From assembly GCA_963732845.1 (NCBI GenBank), contig CAVTBE010000010.1, positions 1-64,000 on the forward strand: a stretch of 64,000 bases of DNA, read 5' to 3'. The position numbers and the translations under genes are program-made. Under the pieces are notes generated by a model. It was not told the origin of the DNA. It did not search any database and saw only the letters and a program-made list of their open reading frames with translations. The stretch comes from CAVSRC01 sp963732845 (GTDB lineage Bacteria > Pseudomonadota > Alphaproteobacteria > Rhizobiales > Kaistiaceae). This document shows, one piece after another, positions 29,370 through 38,427 of this stretch; the first letter of the stretch is position 1; each line of letters begins with the position of its first letter.

Positions 29370-29445
<76 letters not shown>

Positions 29446-29524
29446 ACCCTTCTCCTGAGAGTACGGCGAGAGGCGGGTAGCGCTCGGGGGAGCGAGCCCG
29501 AACGTTCAAACGGTTTCGCGCACG

Positions 29525-30130
29525 ATGTACGGTTTCTTTGCCTATGGCGAGGCTGCGTTCGGCGAAGGGCCGTTCGGCGGGCTGTCCGAGCGGATTGAGG
29601 CGAATTCGAACAGAGCGGCGATTGAGCTCTCGGCGATCATACTGCCGGAAAGGCAAGTTGACGCCGGAACGTTGGTGAGTGCCACGACTGCGGCATGGGC
29701 GCACATCGTCGATGGCTTGGGCTCCGATTGGACGAAAGCCTTCGACATCCCTTGGGACAAATGGGAGGAGATCATCGCCGGCGCCTTCAAGGAGGCGAAG
29801 TATGACGAGGTCATCCTGACGCCGAGATCGGGCGATCGAGGCCGCGACGTCATCGCCACTAAGCACGGCGTGGGAAGCGTCAAGATCCTCGGTTCCGTCA
29901 AGGCATATGGTCCTGGGAAGTTGGTGGGGCACGACGACGCCCGCGCGCTCTTGGGAGTATTGAGCGGAGAGCAGGACGCCTCGAAGGGTATTCTCGCGAC
30001 GACCTCTGACTTTGCTCCTGGCATTGTGACCGATCCGTTCATCGCTCCTTTTCTGCCCGCGCGCCTCGAGCTGATGAACGGGCAGCGTTTGCAGTCCTGG
30101 CTGGCCGAGCTGAGAAAGGAGCAGCCTTGA
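29525..30130 (+). CDS. Mrr-like restriction endonuclease domain protein
   Basis: 201 residues. The C-terminal half resembles the Mrr_cat nuclease fold: WEEIIAGAFKEAKYD, then SGDRGRDVIATK with the metal-binding Asp, SVKAY in place of the usual QxK strand, and DASKGILATTSDFAPG matching the KGIFITTSxF motif. The N-terminal 70 residues are unrecognised and contain no recognition domain I know. No methylase is nearby, so it may act on modified DNA or be a degenerate member. It starts 79 nt after tRNA-Ala; base composition is less GC-rich than that of the core genes. Confidence 0.65.
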   Translation: MYGFFAYGEAAFGEGPFGGLSERIEANSNRAAIELSAIILPERQVDAGTLVSATTAAWAHIVDGLGSDWTKAFDIPWDKWEEIIAGAFKEAKYDEVILTPRSGDRGRDVIATKHGVGSVKILGSVKAYGPGKLVGHDDARALLGVLSGEQDASKGILATTSDFAPGIVTDPFIAPFLPARLELMNGQRLQSWLAELRKEQP

Positions 30131-30143
30131 GGGGACGTTGTCG

Positions 30144-30488
30144 CTAGAGAAGGATTTGCGAGATGTCGAACTCCATGTCGGGCAAGATACACCTGACACG
30201 CTCAGCAAACTCTGAACTTGCCCTCACCTTCCGGGTCTCGACGCGCGACACATAGCCCTGCGTGACGTGACACGCGGACGCGATCTGCGCTTGTGTCTTG
30301 CGCGAACGCTCGCGGTAGAAGCGCAGCGGATGAACGTCGTCCACGAACATTGCGAATTCCTCCTCTTCGCGTTCGACCTCCACTCGCGCCTTTGCCGTTT
30401 CCTCTATCCGCTTGAGCCTCTCATAGTCCGCCCTCGTCAAGAGGACGAACTCACTCTCACCGCCGGTCTTGATGTGCTTCGGCTTCAT
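30144..30488 (-). CDS. XRE-family helix-turn-helix regulator
   Basis: 114 residues. N-terminal KTGGESEFVLLTRADYERL looks like the start of a Phd/YefM-type protein, followed by a charged helix. The C-terminal half is a lambda-repressor-like HTH (TQAQIASACHVTQGYVSRVE). Such proteins are often antitoxins or phage-type regulators. No toxin partner is visible on the same strand. It is convergent with the Mrr-like gene, the two stops lying 13 nt apart. Confidence 0.7.
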   Translation of the reverse strand: MKPKHIKTGGESEFVLLTRADYERLKRIEETAKARVEVEREEEEFAMFVDDVHPLRFYRERSRKTQAQIASACHVTQGYVSRVETRKVRASSEFAERVRCILPDMEFDISQILL

Positions 30489-30780
30489 GTCACACCTTCC
30501 GAGCGTAAAAATATTCGAGTAATATTACCTCGATAGACGCGAGGCGGCAAGGTGGCGTCGGCGAGGTCCAGCGCGGCTTCGAGAACGGCGGTCTAGCGCC
30601 TTTCCCTGCAATTTTCGCGTGAACTTTAGGGCGACCTACATTCCTTAGCGTGTAGTCACAAACCGCCAAGGAGGTTCGCCGTGAACGTGATCAGGCGGCG
30701 CCCGCCGAGGGCGCCGAACGCCTCGTCAACTTCGGCGAGGTCACCCGCCTGAAGCGGGATTTCCGCGCGTCATGCGCCGC

Positions 30781-31821
30781 TCAGAAGCTGGTGACGATGG
30801 TCACGCCGAGCGACCGGAACGTGTCCATGGCGGTCAGCGCCTCGATCGACTGAGCCAGGCTGATGCGGTCTCCGATCAGGCGCTCAGGGCTGAGCTTGCC
30901 GGTCTCGACCATGGCGAGGATGGCGCCGTAGCGGTGCGCCTGCATGCCATGGCTGCCGAGGATTTCCAGCTCGTTGGCGATGACCTTCGCCATGGGCACC
31001 TGCGGCGTGCTGTGATCCGCCAGCATGAGGCCGACCTGCACGTGCCTGCCGCGCCGGCGCAGGTTGGCGATCGAGTTGAAGCAGGTCGTCGGGTGGCCGA
31101 GGGCATCGAGCGAGACATGGGCGCCGCCGCCGGTGATCTCGATCACGGCTTCGGCCACGTCTGCGACGCTCTTGGCATCGATCGTGGCAACCGCCCCCAG
31201 CTCCTTCGCCAGGGCCAGCTTGTCGTCGGCGATATCCACGGCCACGACATTGGCGCCAATGGCATTGGCGATCATGACGGCGGAAAGCCCCACCCCGCCG
31301 CAGCCATGGACCGCTACCCACTCACCGGCGGAGGTGCGCCCCTGATCGACGATGGCGCGGAACGAGGTGGCGAAGCGGCAGCCGAGGCTGGCGGCCGTGG
31401 CGAAGTCCATCGATTCAGGCAGGGCGACGAGATTGAGGTCCGCCTGATGGAGCGCGACATATTCCGCGAACAACCCCCAATGGGTGAAGCCCGGCTGGAA
31501 CTGGTGCTCGCAAACCTGCTGGTGCCCGGCTTGGCATTCGGGACAAGCGCCGCACCCGCAGACGAAGGGCACCGTGACGCGGTCTCCCACCTTCCACCGG
31601 GTCACGTCCTTGCCGACGGCTTCGACGACGCCGGCCAGTTCGTGACCCGGAACATGCGGCAGCGCGATATCCGGATCGTGGCCCATCCAGCCGTGCCAAT
31701 CGCTGCGGCAGATGCCGGTTGCCCCGACCTTGACGACGACGCCGTGCGCTTCCGGCGCCGGATCGGGAACGGTGGTCAGTTTCGGGGTCTCGGCGAAGGC
31801 CTCGTAGAGCACGGCTTTCAT
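30781..31821 (-). CDS. zinc-dependent alcohol dehydrogenase
   Basis: Medium-chain dehydrogenase of 346 residues. Catalytic zinc ligands are in GICRSDWHGW and VPGHELAG. The structural zinc site is the four-Cys lobe CGCGACPECQAGHQQVC, and the NAD loop is GCGGVGLSAVMIA. Acts in the cytosol on an alcohol or aldehyde that cannot be named from sequence. Neighbouring genes give no operon context: the 292 bp on its 3' side up to the XRE gene hold only a small remnant-like ORF. Confidence 0.9.
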   Translation of the reverse strand: MKAVLYEAFAETPKLTTVPDPAPEAHGVVVKVGATGICRSDWHGWMGHDPDIALPHVPGHELAGVVEAVGKDVTRWKVGDRVTVPFVCGCGACPECQAGHQQVCEHQFQPGFTHWGLFAEYVALHQADLNLVALPESMDFATAASLGCRFATSFRAIVDQGRTSAGEWVAVHGCGGVGLSAVMIANAIGANVVAVDIADDKLALAKELGAVATIDAKSVADVAEAVIEITGGGAHVSLDALGHPTTCFNSIANLRRRGRHVQVGLMLADHSTPQVPMAKVIANELEILGSHGMQAHRYGAILAMVETGKLSPERLIGDRISLAQSIEALTAMDTFRSLGVTIVTSF

Positions 31822-31886
31822 GGTGTTTTCCTCTTGCGTTCGGATTCCGGTGGCGGCCCGCGCGAAAGCCCTGCCGCTGAAAGCCC

Positions 31887-32414
31887 CTAGACCACGAACG
31901 GCACGAAGCGCTTGGTCGTCTTCATGTAGTCGGCATAGGGCTGGCCGAACGCTTCACTCATGTCCTGTTCTTCGGCTTGTGCCGTGAGGAAAAGCGCCAC
32001 CACCACGACTGCGAAAATGATGGCCGCCGGCCAGTAGAGCGGCTGCTTCAGCCAGGCGCGGGCCGCCAGGAAAAGCAGCGAGGCGTACATCGGGTGGCGG
32101 ATGTAGCGATAGAGGTTGTCGGTGACCAGCTCGGTCGTGTACTCGAAGTGCCCCTGCGGCCTGCCGCGCAGCTTGAGCAGAACGTAGCTCGCCAGCGCCA
32201 GATAGACCGAAATCGCCAGGGCAGTGAACGAAACCAGCTGCAGCGGACTGAAGACGTCGACGAACCACTGCCGGTAGTTGAGCAGGACGATGGCGGTGAT
32301 GCCCTCGAACGCCACGAAACGGTACGGCCCCTGGCGCCGCGGGATCACGATGGCGTAGCGCCACGTGTAAGTGGCGAAGGCGAGGGTCGCCAGGAAGAAC
32401 AGCAGAATGAGCAT
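31887..32414 (-). CDS. isoprenylcysteine methyltransferase-like membrane protein
   Basis: 175 residues with four to five TM helices and the PEMT/ICMT signature YRYIRHPMYASLLFLA followed by AEEQDMSEAFG and YADYMKTTKRFVPF. This family methylates lipids or prenyl groups using SAM at the membrane; the substrate here is unknown. I chose ATG 32414 (MLILLFFLATL), where the hydrophobic sequence starts; the upstream frame is non-membrane and unlike the family. It lies upstream of the alcohol dehydrogenase on the same strand. Confidence 0.8.
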   Translation of the reverse strand: MLILLFFLATLAFATYTWRYAIVIPRRQGPYRFVAFEGITAIVLLNYRQWFVDVFSPLQLVSFTALAISVYLALASYVLLKLRGRPQGHFEYTTELVTDNLYRYIRHPMYASLLFLAARAWLKQPLYWPAAIIFAVVVVALFLTAQAEEQDMSEAFGQPYADYMKTTKRFVPFVV

Positions 32415-32854
32415 GCGTCGATCTCGTCTGGCGCTATGGGGGCCCCTATCCTGACATGGGACACGGAAGACGACGACCTGCACAACTGTAATCTGTTCTG
32501 GAAGAGCAAGGCCTTTCCTCTGCCAAATGGCGGATTGACCGACAAATGTGTCGCTGCACGGCGGGAGAACCTTGCAGACCCGCGACACTGCAAACCTCCT
32601 CGACCAAGGCCCGCGGCGACCGCCGATTGCGCCGTCCGGATGGCCACCAAACCACCGTCTGGCGCCGAAAGCCGGCTCCCTCTGCCGTCCACGGTTGCAG
32701 CGCGAATTGTCTGGCCGGCCGGCCGGGCAGATGTGCTAGGAAGCGGGCGTTTCGGCCGGGGGCTCCCCCGCCGGGCGCGCGCCGTAGGAGTGCGCGGCGA
32801 GAAACGTGGCAGGAAGACGATGCGCGCGGTCGCGTCGAGGGGTTTTGAGATCTG
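32415..32854. other. 440-bp intergenic region between divergent genes
   Basis: It separates the membrane methyltransferase (-) from the glycosyltransferase (+) and must carry promoters for both. I see no tRNA, no convincing terminator and no supported ORF; the open frames are GC-rich shadows. Confidence 0.5.
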
Positions 32855-33589
32855 ATGCCGGACACCAACCAGCCGTCGCTTTCGGTGGTCATCCCCGCGC
32901 GCAACGAGGCGGAGAACCTCGCCGAGCTCGTCCCCGAGATCGCCGCCGCCGTCGGAGACACCGCCTATGAAGTCGTCGTCGTCGACGACGGCAGCAGCGA
33001 CGACACGGCCGCCACGATCGCACGTCTGGCCGGCGGCGGGCTGCCGGTGCGCCGCATCGCCCACGCCCAATCGCTTGGCCAGAGCGCGGCGCTGTGGTCC
33101 GGGGTGCGGGCGGCAGAAGGAGCGATCATCGTCACGCTCGACGGTGACGGCCAGAACGATCCCGCGCCGATCCCCGCGTTCCTCGCCCGATTCGACGAGG
33201 CGCTGGTCGGCCTCGTCGCCGGGCAGCGGGTCGGCCGCAAGGCGACCTTCGCCAAAAGCATCGGCTCGCGCATGGCCAATGCCGTGCGTGGCTGGATGCT
33301 CAAGGACGATACGCGCGACACCGGCTGTGGCATCAAGGCGTTCCGCCGCGAGGCCTATCTCAGGCTTCCCTATTTCCAGACCATGCACCGCTTCCTGCCG
33401 GCGCTCTTCCTTGCCGACGGCTGGCGCGTGGTGCATGTCGACGTCGTCGACCGCGCCCGCAAGCACGGCGATTCCAATTACGGCAATCTCGACCGGCTTC
33501 TGATCGGCATCCCCGACCTGTTCGGCGTCTGGTGGCTGACCCGGCGACGCCGCAAGAATCCCCTCAGAGCGGAGCATCTGGCTCGATGA
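32855..33589 (+). CDS. family 2 glycosyltransferase, RgtE-like lipid-carrier transferase
   Basis: GT-A transferase of 244 residues of the dolichyl-phosphate-mannose synthase and ArnC type: SVVIPARNEAENL, VVVDDGSSDDT, LDGDGQNDP, and DTGCGIKAFRRE near the acceptor site. It has no C-terminal TM pair, so it is cytosolic or peripheral. The next three genes fit the rhizobial Rgt system, where RgtE moves galacturonic acid to a polyprenyl phosphate; that role is inferred from context. The stop overlaps the next start (ATGA). Confidence 0.85.
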   Translation: MPDTNQPSLSVVIPARNEAENLAELVPEIAAAVGDTAYEVVVVDDGSSDDTAATIARLAGGGLPVRRIAHAQSLGQSAALWSGVRAAEGAIIVTLDGDGQNDPAPIPAFLARFDEALVGLVAGQRVGRKATFAKSIGSRMANAVRGWMLKDDTRDTGCGIKAFRREAYLRLPYFQTMHRFLPALFLADGWRVVHVDVVDRARKHGDSNYGNLDRLLIGIPDLFGVWWLTRRRRKNPLRAEHLAR

Positions 33590-33888
33590 TCAGTTCCCAA
33601 ACCTTCTGGCTTGCGATCGGCTTCCTCGGCCAGGCGCTGTTCTCGGCGCGCTTCATCGTGCAGTGGATCGCCAGCGAGCGAGCGCGCCGCAGCATCATCC
33701 CGGCCACCTTCTGGCTGTTCTCGGTCGGCGGCGGCGCCACACTGCTGGCTTATGCGATCTACCGGCAGGACCCGGTCTTCATCGTCGGTCAGGCCGCCGG
33801 CCTGTTCATCTACGCCCGCAACATCTTCTTCATCTGGCGTGAGAAGCGCGCCGACGACGCCCCGTCGACGCAGGCGCCGGCGGGCTAG
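33586..33888 (+). CDS. LAB_N-domain (lipid A biosynthesis N-terminal) membrane protein
   Basis: 100 residues, three TM helices, with QALFSARFIVQWIASE and the C-terminal YARNIFFIWREK typical of the domain first seen at the N-terminus of some LpxB proteins. It usually follows a GT2 gene and precedes an ArnT-like transferase, and resembles rhizobial RgtF. Start ATG 33586, overlapping the previous stop. Probably an accessory subunit of the lipid-carrier transferase. Confidence 0.85.
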   Translation: MISSQTFWLAIGFLGQALFSARFIVQWIASERARRSIIPATFWLFSVGGGATLLAYAIYRQDPVFIVGQAAGLFIYARNIFFIWREKRADDAPSTQAPAG

Positions 33889-34080
33889 GGCATCGGTCGA
33901 GCCGGGATCGGCGTCGGGCGCCCGCCGGCCGGAAACCAGAAGGGACGACCGCTTTTGCACCATGATCGTCGCCGTCGGGCTCGGCCGTACCGCCAGTACG
34001 ACCTTCACCCGCCGGCTTGATCCTGTCGCAAAATCGCTCCGTCGGAATGGTTCCATCTGACTGTGAAGGGCTCTGGAGCC

Positions 34081-35583
34081 CTATTTGCACGGGCGCAGCA
34101 CACCCAGCGGCTTGTGCGCGCCGGAAAGCAGGAAGGCATAGTAGAGGTGCGAGGATGTCGGCCCGGTCGCGATGGTGAAGGGGCCGAGATCGGCAACGGA
34201 ATCGAAATGCCGGGTGAACCGATTGGCACCGGGGCAATGGGAGATGAAGACGATGGGCTCGGCGGCGGCTGCCGTCAGCCCGTAGGTCTTCTCGAAATGG
34301 TTGGTCGGCCGCCCGCTCTCCGTCCAGATGTAGACGGGAAGATCGTCGCGCAGATAGTAGTTGAGGGTCGCCTCTTCCCAGCGCCGATCGACGGCGACCG
34401 AGGCCGCCCCGGACGCGGCAGCCAGTGCCTCGGCCTTGTCGCCAAGATCCTCCCAGCCCGTAACCCGCTCATAGACGTCGCCATCGTCCCCGAGGAAGGG
34501 AATCGTCAGCCGGTCGGCGACCGTATCGCCGGCGAGCAGAGCGGCCTGCGCCACGACGCCCAAGGCGAGGCCAAGGCCCAGCGTGCGCCAGTACCTGGCC
34601 CGCACGAGAATGGCGGTGGTGACGATGAACGCCGAGACCAGCGCCGGAGCCGCCCAGTTGGCGTTGGCGGCACCGGACCAGGCGCCGTTCAGCAGGATGA
34701 TGACGAGCGGCGGGACGGCAAAGGCCAGCATGGCGCGGTCGTCGCCGTTCAGGTTGCGTGAGCCGAAATAGGCGAACAGGACGAGCAGCGTGCCGAAGGT
34801 GACCGGGCCGGCGACGCCGAACTGGGCGGCGAGGAAGCCCAGCGGCTCGTCGAAGGACAGCGACTTGTGGACATAGTCGGCGGTGGCGCTGGCCGTGGCG
34901 AAGCCGTTATGGGCGTTCCACAGGACGTTCGGCGTCAGCATCAGCAGGCCGGCGAGAAGCGCCAGCCAGAGGACCGGCCGTTTCAGCAAGCGCCGCGCGT
35001 CGGTGCTGATGAGACCGGCGAGCAGCACGCCGATGACGAAATAGACCATGGCGTATTTCGCCAGCAGGCCGAGCCCGAAGGCGACGGCAAGCACCGCGCC
35101 CCAGCGCCAGCCGCCGCCGCGCATGAGCCTGACATAGGCGTAGAGGGCCAGCGCCCAGAAGAAGAGCAGCGGTACGTCGGTGGTCATGACGCGGGCGGAG
35201 AACGAGACCCCCGGCGCCAGGACGCAGAACAGCCCGGCCAACAGGGCGGTCCTGGCGCCGTAGAGCTCTTTCGCCGTCAGGAAGACCAGCAGGCTGGTGC
35301 CGAAATAGAAGAGCGGCGCCGGGGCACGCAGGCATTCTGCGGAAGAGCCGCAGGCGAGCCCGGACAGGGCATTGACCCAGGCGATGAGCGGCGGCTTGGA
35401 GAAATAGCCGAAGGCGAGATGGCGCGACCAGTCCCAGTACTGCGCCTCCTCGACATCGAGATCGACCACCGAGAAATGCTGGCCGACGAGCCGGACGACC
35501 GTGAGCACGGCGACGACGCCGAGGAAGACGACCGTTTCGCGATCGAGCCCCGCTTGCGGCTTTTCTGTCGTCGTCGTCGCCAT
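34081..35583 (-). CDS. ArnT-like family 39 glycosyltransferase
   Basis: 500 residues with about 12 TM helices. The first periplasmic loop carries DLDVEEAQYWDWSRHLAFG then FSKPPLIAW, the acidic catalytic motif of GT39/GT83 enzymes that use polyprenyl-phosphate sugars. Related to RgtA-D and ArnT, so a sugar is added to lipid A or core LPS on the periplasmic face. ATG at 35583; the frame runs upstream into the epimerase without similarity. Convergent with the GT2/LAB_N pair and 10 nt behind the epimerase gene on its own strand. Confidence 0.85.
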   Translation of the reverse strand: MATTTTEKPQAGLDRETVVFLGVVAVLTVVRLVGQHFSVVDLDVEEAQYWDWSRHLAFGYFSKPPLIAWVNALSGLACGSSAECLRAPAPLFYFGTSLLVFLTAKELYGARTALLAGLFCVLAPGVSFSARVMTTDVPLLFFWALALYAYVRLMRGGGWRWGAVLAVAFGLGLLAKYAMVYFVIGVLLAGLISTDARRLLKRPVLWLALLAGLLMLTPNVLWNAHNGFATASATADYVHKSLSFDEPLGFLAAQFGVAGPVTFGTLLVLFAYFGSRNLNGDDRAMLAFAVPPLVIILLNGAWSGAANANWAAPALVSAFIVTTAILVRARYWRTLGLGLALGVVAQAALLAGDTVADRLTIPFLGDDGDVYERVTGWEDLGDKAEALAAASGAASVAVDRRWEEATLNYYLRDDLPVYIWTESGRPTNHFEKTYGLTAAAAEPIVFISHCPGANRFTRHFDSVADLGPFTIATGPTSSHLYYAFLLSGAHKPLGVLRPCK

Positions 35584-35593
35584 GGCGCCCTGT

Positions 35594-36610
35594 CTAGCCG
35601 AGCCCGTGGTAGTCGCGGTACCAGGCGACGAAGCGCTGCACGCCGTCCTCGATCGGAGTCGCCGGCTGGAGGCCGATGGCCGCGGCGAGGTCGGTCGCGT
35701 CGGCGCAGGTCTCCGGCACGTCGCCGGGCTGCATGGGCAGGTATTCGCGTGTCGCCGGGCGGCCGAAGGCCTGCTCCAGCAGTTCCACGAAACGGGGGAC
35801 CTCAACCACCCGGTTGCCGCCGATGTTGTAGATCCGCCAGGGCGCCGGGCTCGCCGCCGGATCGGGCGCTTCGCCGTTCCAGTCCGCATCGCCCGACGGC
35901 GGCAGCTCGACCAGGCGCTCCATGGCCGCCGTGACGTCGTCGACATAGGTGAAGTCGCGGCGCACGCGCCCATGGTTGAAGAGCCGGATCGGCCGGCCCG
36001 TGGCGATCGCCTCGGCGAAGATCCACGGTGCCATGTCGGGGCGTCCCCAGGGCCCGTAGACGGTGAAGAAGCGCAGGCCCGTCATCGGGATCTTGTAGAG
36101 CCAGGCATAGGCATGGGCCATCAGCTCGTTGGCCCGCTTGGTGGCGGCATAGAGGCTGATCGGATGATCGGCCGAGTGGTGCTCGGAGAAGGGCACGGCG
36201 GTGTTGGCGCCGTAGACCGAGCTTGACGAGGCGAAGACGAGGTGCGGCGTGGCCCGCTGACGGCAGCCTTCCAGCACGTTGAGGAAACCCGTCAGGTTGG
36301 CGTCGAGATAGGCGTGCGGGTTCTCCAGCGAATAGCGGACGCCGGGCTGGGCGGCGAGATGGACGACCGGGCCGAAGGCGCCGGTGCGGAAGAGATCCTC
36401 GCTTGCCGCGCGCTCCGCCAGATCGAGGCGGTGGAAGGTGAAGCCCGCAAACTGGCGCAATTCCGCCAGCCGCGCCTCTTTCAGCGCCGGATCGTAATAG
36501 GCGTTGAGGCTGTCGACACCGACGACCGCGCGGCCGGACTGGAGCAGGCGCCGGGCGAAGCTGAAGCCGATGAAGCCGGCGGCTCCGGTGACGAGAATTG
36601 GGTCGGACAT
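35594..36610 (-). CDS. UDP-glucuronate 4-epimerase-like NAD-dependent epimerase
   Basis: Extended SDR of 338 residues: TGAAGFIGFSFA at the N-terminus, catalytic YAATK, and RFFTVYGPWGRPDMA near the substrate site, as in UDP-GlcA 4-epimerases (LpsL/Cap1J type). Its product, UDP-galacturonate, is the expected donor for an RgtE-like enzyme, which makes this four-gene set chemically complete. It is co-directional with the GT39 gene. Confidence 0.88.
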   Translation of the reverse strand: MSDPILVTGAAGFIGFSFARRLLQSGRAVVGVDSLNAYYDPALKEARLAELRQFAGFTFHRLDLAERAASEDLFRTGAFGPVVHLAAQPGVRYSLENPHAYLDANLTGFLNVLEGCRQRATPHLVFASSSSVYGANTAVPFSEHHSADHPISLYAATKRANELMAHAYAWLYKIPMTGLRFFTVYGPWGRPDMAPWIFAEAIATGRPIRLFNHGRVRRDFTYVDDVTAAMERLVELPPSGDADWNGEAPDPAASPAPWRIYNIGGNRVVEVPRFVELLEQAFGRPATREYLPMQPGDVPETCADATDLAAAIGLQPATPIEDGVQRFVAWYRDYHGLG

Positions 36611-36778
36611 TCGCTGCCTTTTGCGCGGACCGCCGGATGACTGCGCTGCATGTCACCGCCTATCGCACGGCCGACTATCGCATCGGCTCGGCCTTGTCAC
36701 CCGGGAATCAGGCCCCGACACCGCCGATGTGTCGAACGGGCCGAGGGGCCGAGGGGCCGGGTAACGCTCTACCCGCTT

Positions 36779-38269
36779 TCAGCTTTTCGTCGGCACCGGT
36801 ACGGTAACATCGATGATGCTGATGTGGCCCTTCATCGGTCTGGTGCTTTTCACCGCTACGTCGCCCAGCCATTCGCGCGCCTGCGCCAGGCACTCGTCAA
36901 CCTTGGCGTTCATGCAGCCGATCGCCACCGTCTTGCCGAACAGGGCATTGCTTTCGAGGAAGCGCTCGAGCCCTTCGCGATCGCCGACGGCACGGTCGGC
37001 GAGCCCGAAGCTCTCCTGCCGCTCCATCATGTCGCGCATCACAGCCGGCCACACCTGCCAGTAATCTCCTGCGTAGAGGTGCACCTGTCCGGCCGGCAGG
37101 TCATCCACCTGGCGAAGTGCCGCATAGTCTCTCGGCGGGACAAAGGGTCTGTAGAGACTAACGGCGACGACGGCCAGAATGACAATTGCCAGGACGTTTT
37201 GCGCCATCTGATTGCATCGGGCGAGCATGCAAACCTCACCCATGGCTCTGCACAGGCCATAGGTTGCTACACCGAAGACTGCCAAAATCGCCGGGATAAA
37301 ATACCTGAAGGCATAGCCATTCATCTGCACCCACTGGTTATTCGAAAAGACCAGGAGCCACGCGGCTGAAAACGCCACCGCGCCCAGGACCGCGAGACGG
37401 CTTTCCCTGCTCTGCAACTGTCGGTCCTGCCGTGCAGCCAGGAGCATTGCGACAGCAGGTGCGACCACGAGAACTATCAGGGCTGCTTCGGGCCTTACGC
37501 CGACGAGCAGGTTGGTGGCCGCCCTCGTAATCGACGCGTCGATATTGATCAGATTGAACTGCCAGTACTTGGCGTTGCCGTCGGCCGACAGTCTCGACAA
37601 GAATCGCCAGGTGGCAAAGGCAGCAACGCCGGTCGCACAAAAAGCGACAATATCCATGACGCGGTGACGATCGGCGAGCACCGTGACAACCACCATTGCC
37701 AAAACGATGAGGACCACGCCATAATTAACGCCTGTCGCGACGAACAACAATATTGCCGAATATACATACTTGGCTGGATTCTTTTGCCTGACAGTGATCC
37801 AGTACGCAAGAAACGCACATAGAGGACTGAACGTATATTCATAATGATGCGCACCGATCTTGTCGATGCTGGCCGTATTGAACATCAGGACAACGCCGCC
37901 GACCATCAGCGCAAAAACAAGACGATGATTCAGGTCGGCTCGCCCCTCGCTGTCGTCGTGCAAGCGGACGGATATGTATTTGGCAACGGCCAACAACAAG
38001 CCGAAGAAAAACAAGTTCGCAATGACCAGACAAGCAAACAAGTTTGCCTCAGGGTCCCTCAGAGGAACCGCCAAGAGTGGGAGCACATTTGCGAGCCTGT
38101 TTTGTGCCCAGTAGAAAAGCGTGAGATGTCGCAGCGACATCAATGAATACATGATCTGGTCTGCATCGACATAGCGAGGACAGGCGTAGTTCACACTGAT
38201 TGCCGACAAGACAATCAGCACCACCCCTTCCCCGAACACCAGTGCAAACCCGCCCCGGCGAGCGTTCAT
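36779..38269 (-). CDS. polytopic membrane protein, possible GT-C glycosyltransferase
   Basis: 496 residues with about 11 TM helices and a soluble C-terminal tail of about 110 residues. The loop after TM1 has ACPRYVDADQIMYSLMSLRH, which is where GT-C enzymes hold an acidic motif (here DAD). I do not recognise the family. The codon and base use is visibly less GC-rich than in flanking genes, with AT-rich stretches near 37730-38000, suggesting transfer. No operon partner: 168 bp and 158 bp of unassigned sequence flank it. Confidence 0.7.
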   Translation of the reverse strand: MNARRGGFALVFGEGVVLIVLSAISVNYACPRYVDADQIMYSLMSLRHLTLFYWAQNRLANVLPLLAVPLRDPEANLFACLVIANLFFFGLLLAVAKYISVRLHDDSEGRADLNHRLVFALMVGGVVLMFNTASIDKIGAHHYEYTFSPLCAFLAYWITVRQKNPAKYVYSAILLFVATGVNYGVVLIVLAMVVVTVLADRHRVMDIVAFCATGVAAFATWRFLSRLSADGNAKYWQFNLINIDASITRAATNLLVGVRPEAALIVLVVAPAVAMLLAARQDRQLQSRESRLAVLGAVAFSAAWLLVFSNNQWVQMNGYAFRYFIPAILAVFGVATYGLCRAMGEVCMLARCNQMAQNVLAIVILAVVAVSLYRPFVPPRDYAALRQVDDLPAGQVHLYAGDYWQVWPAVMRDMMERQESFGLADRAVGDREGLERFLESNALFGKTVAIGCMNAKVDECLAQAREWLGDVAVKSTRPMKGHISIIDVTVPVPTKS

Positions 38270-38427
38270 AAACTTGCCATCTCCTGGAAATCCGAAATGC
38301 AGCGCTCCGTCGCGCGCGACGTTAACACGGTGTCTGTTACACCGGCGTGAATCGCAGGACCTGCCGGCAATGGCTGATCATCGGACACGCCCCGCCGGCC
38401 CAAGCGAATGGGGCACTGCGGGCGCTC

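Noticed and set aside
29446..30780. att-site duplication of the tRNA-Ala 3' end
   Set aside because: No second copy of the tRNA end was seen downstream, so integration there is only a possibility.
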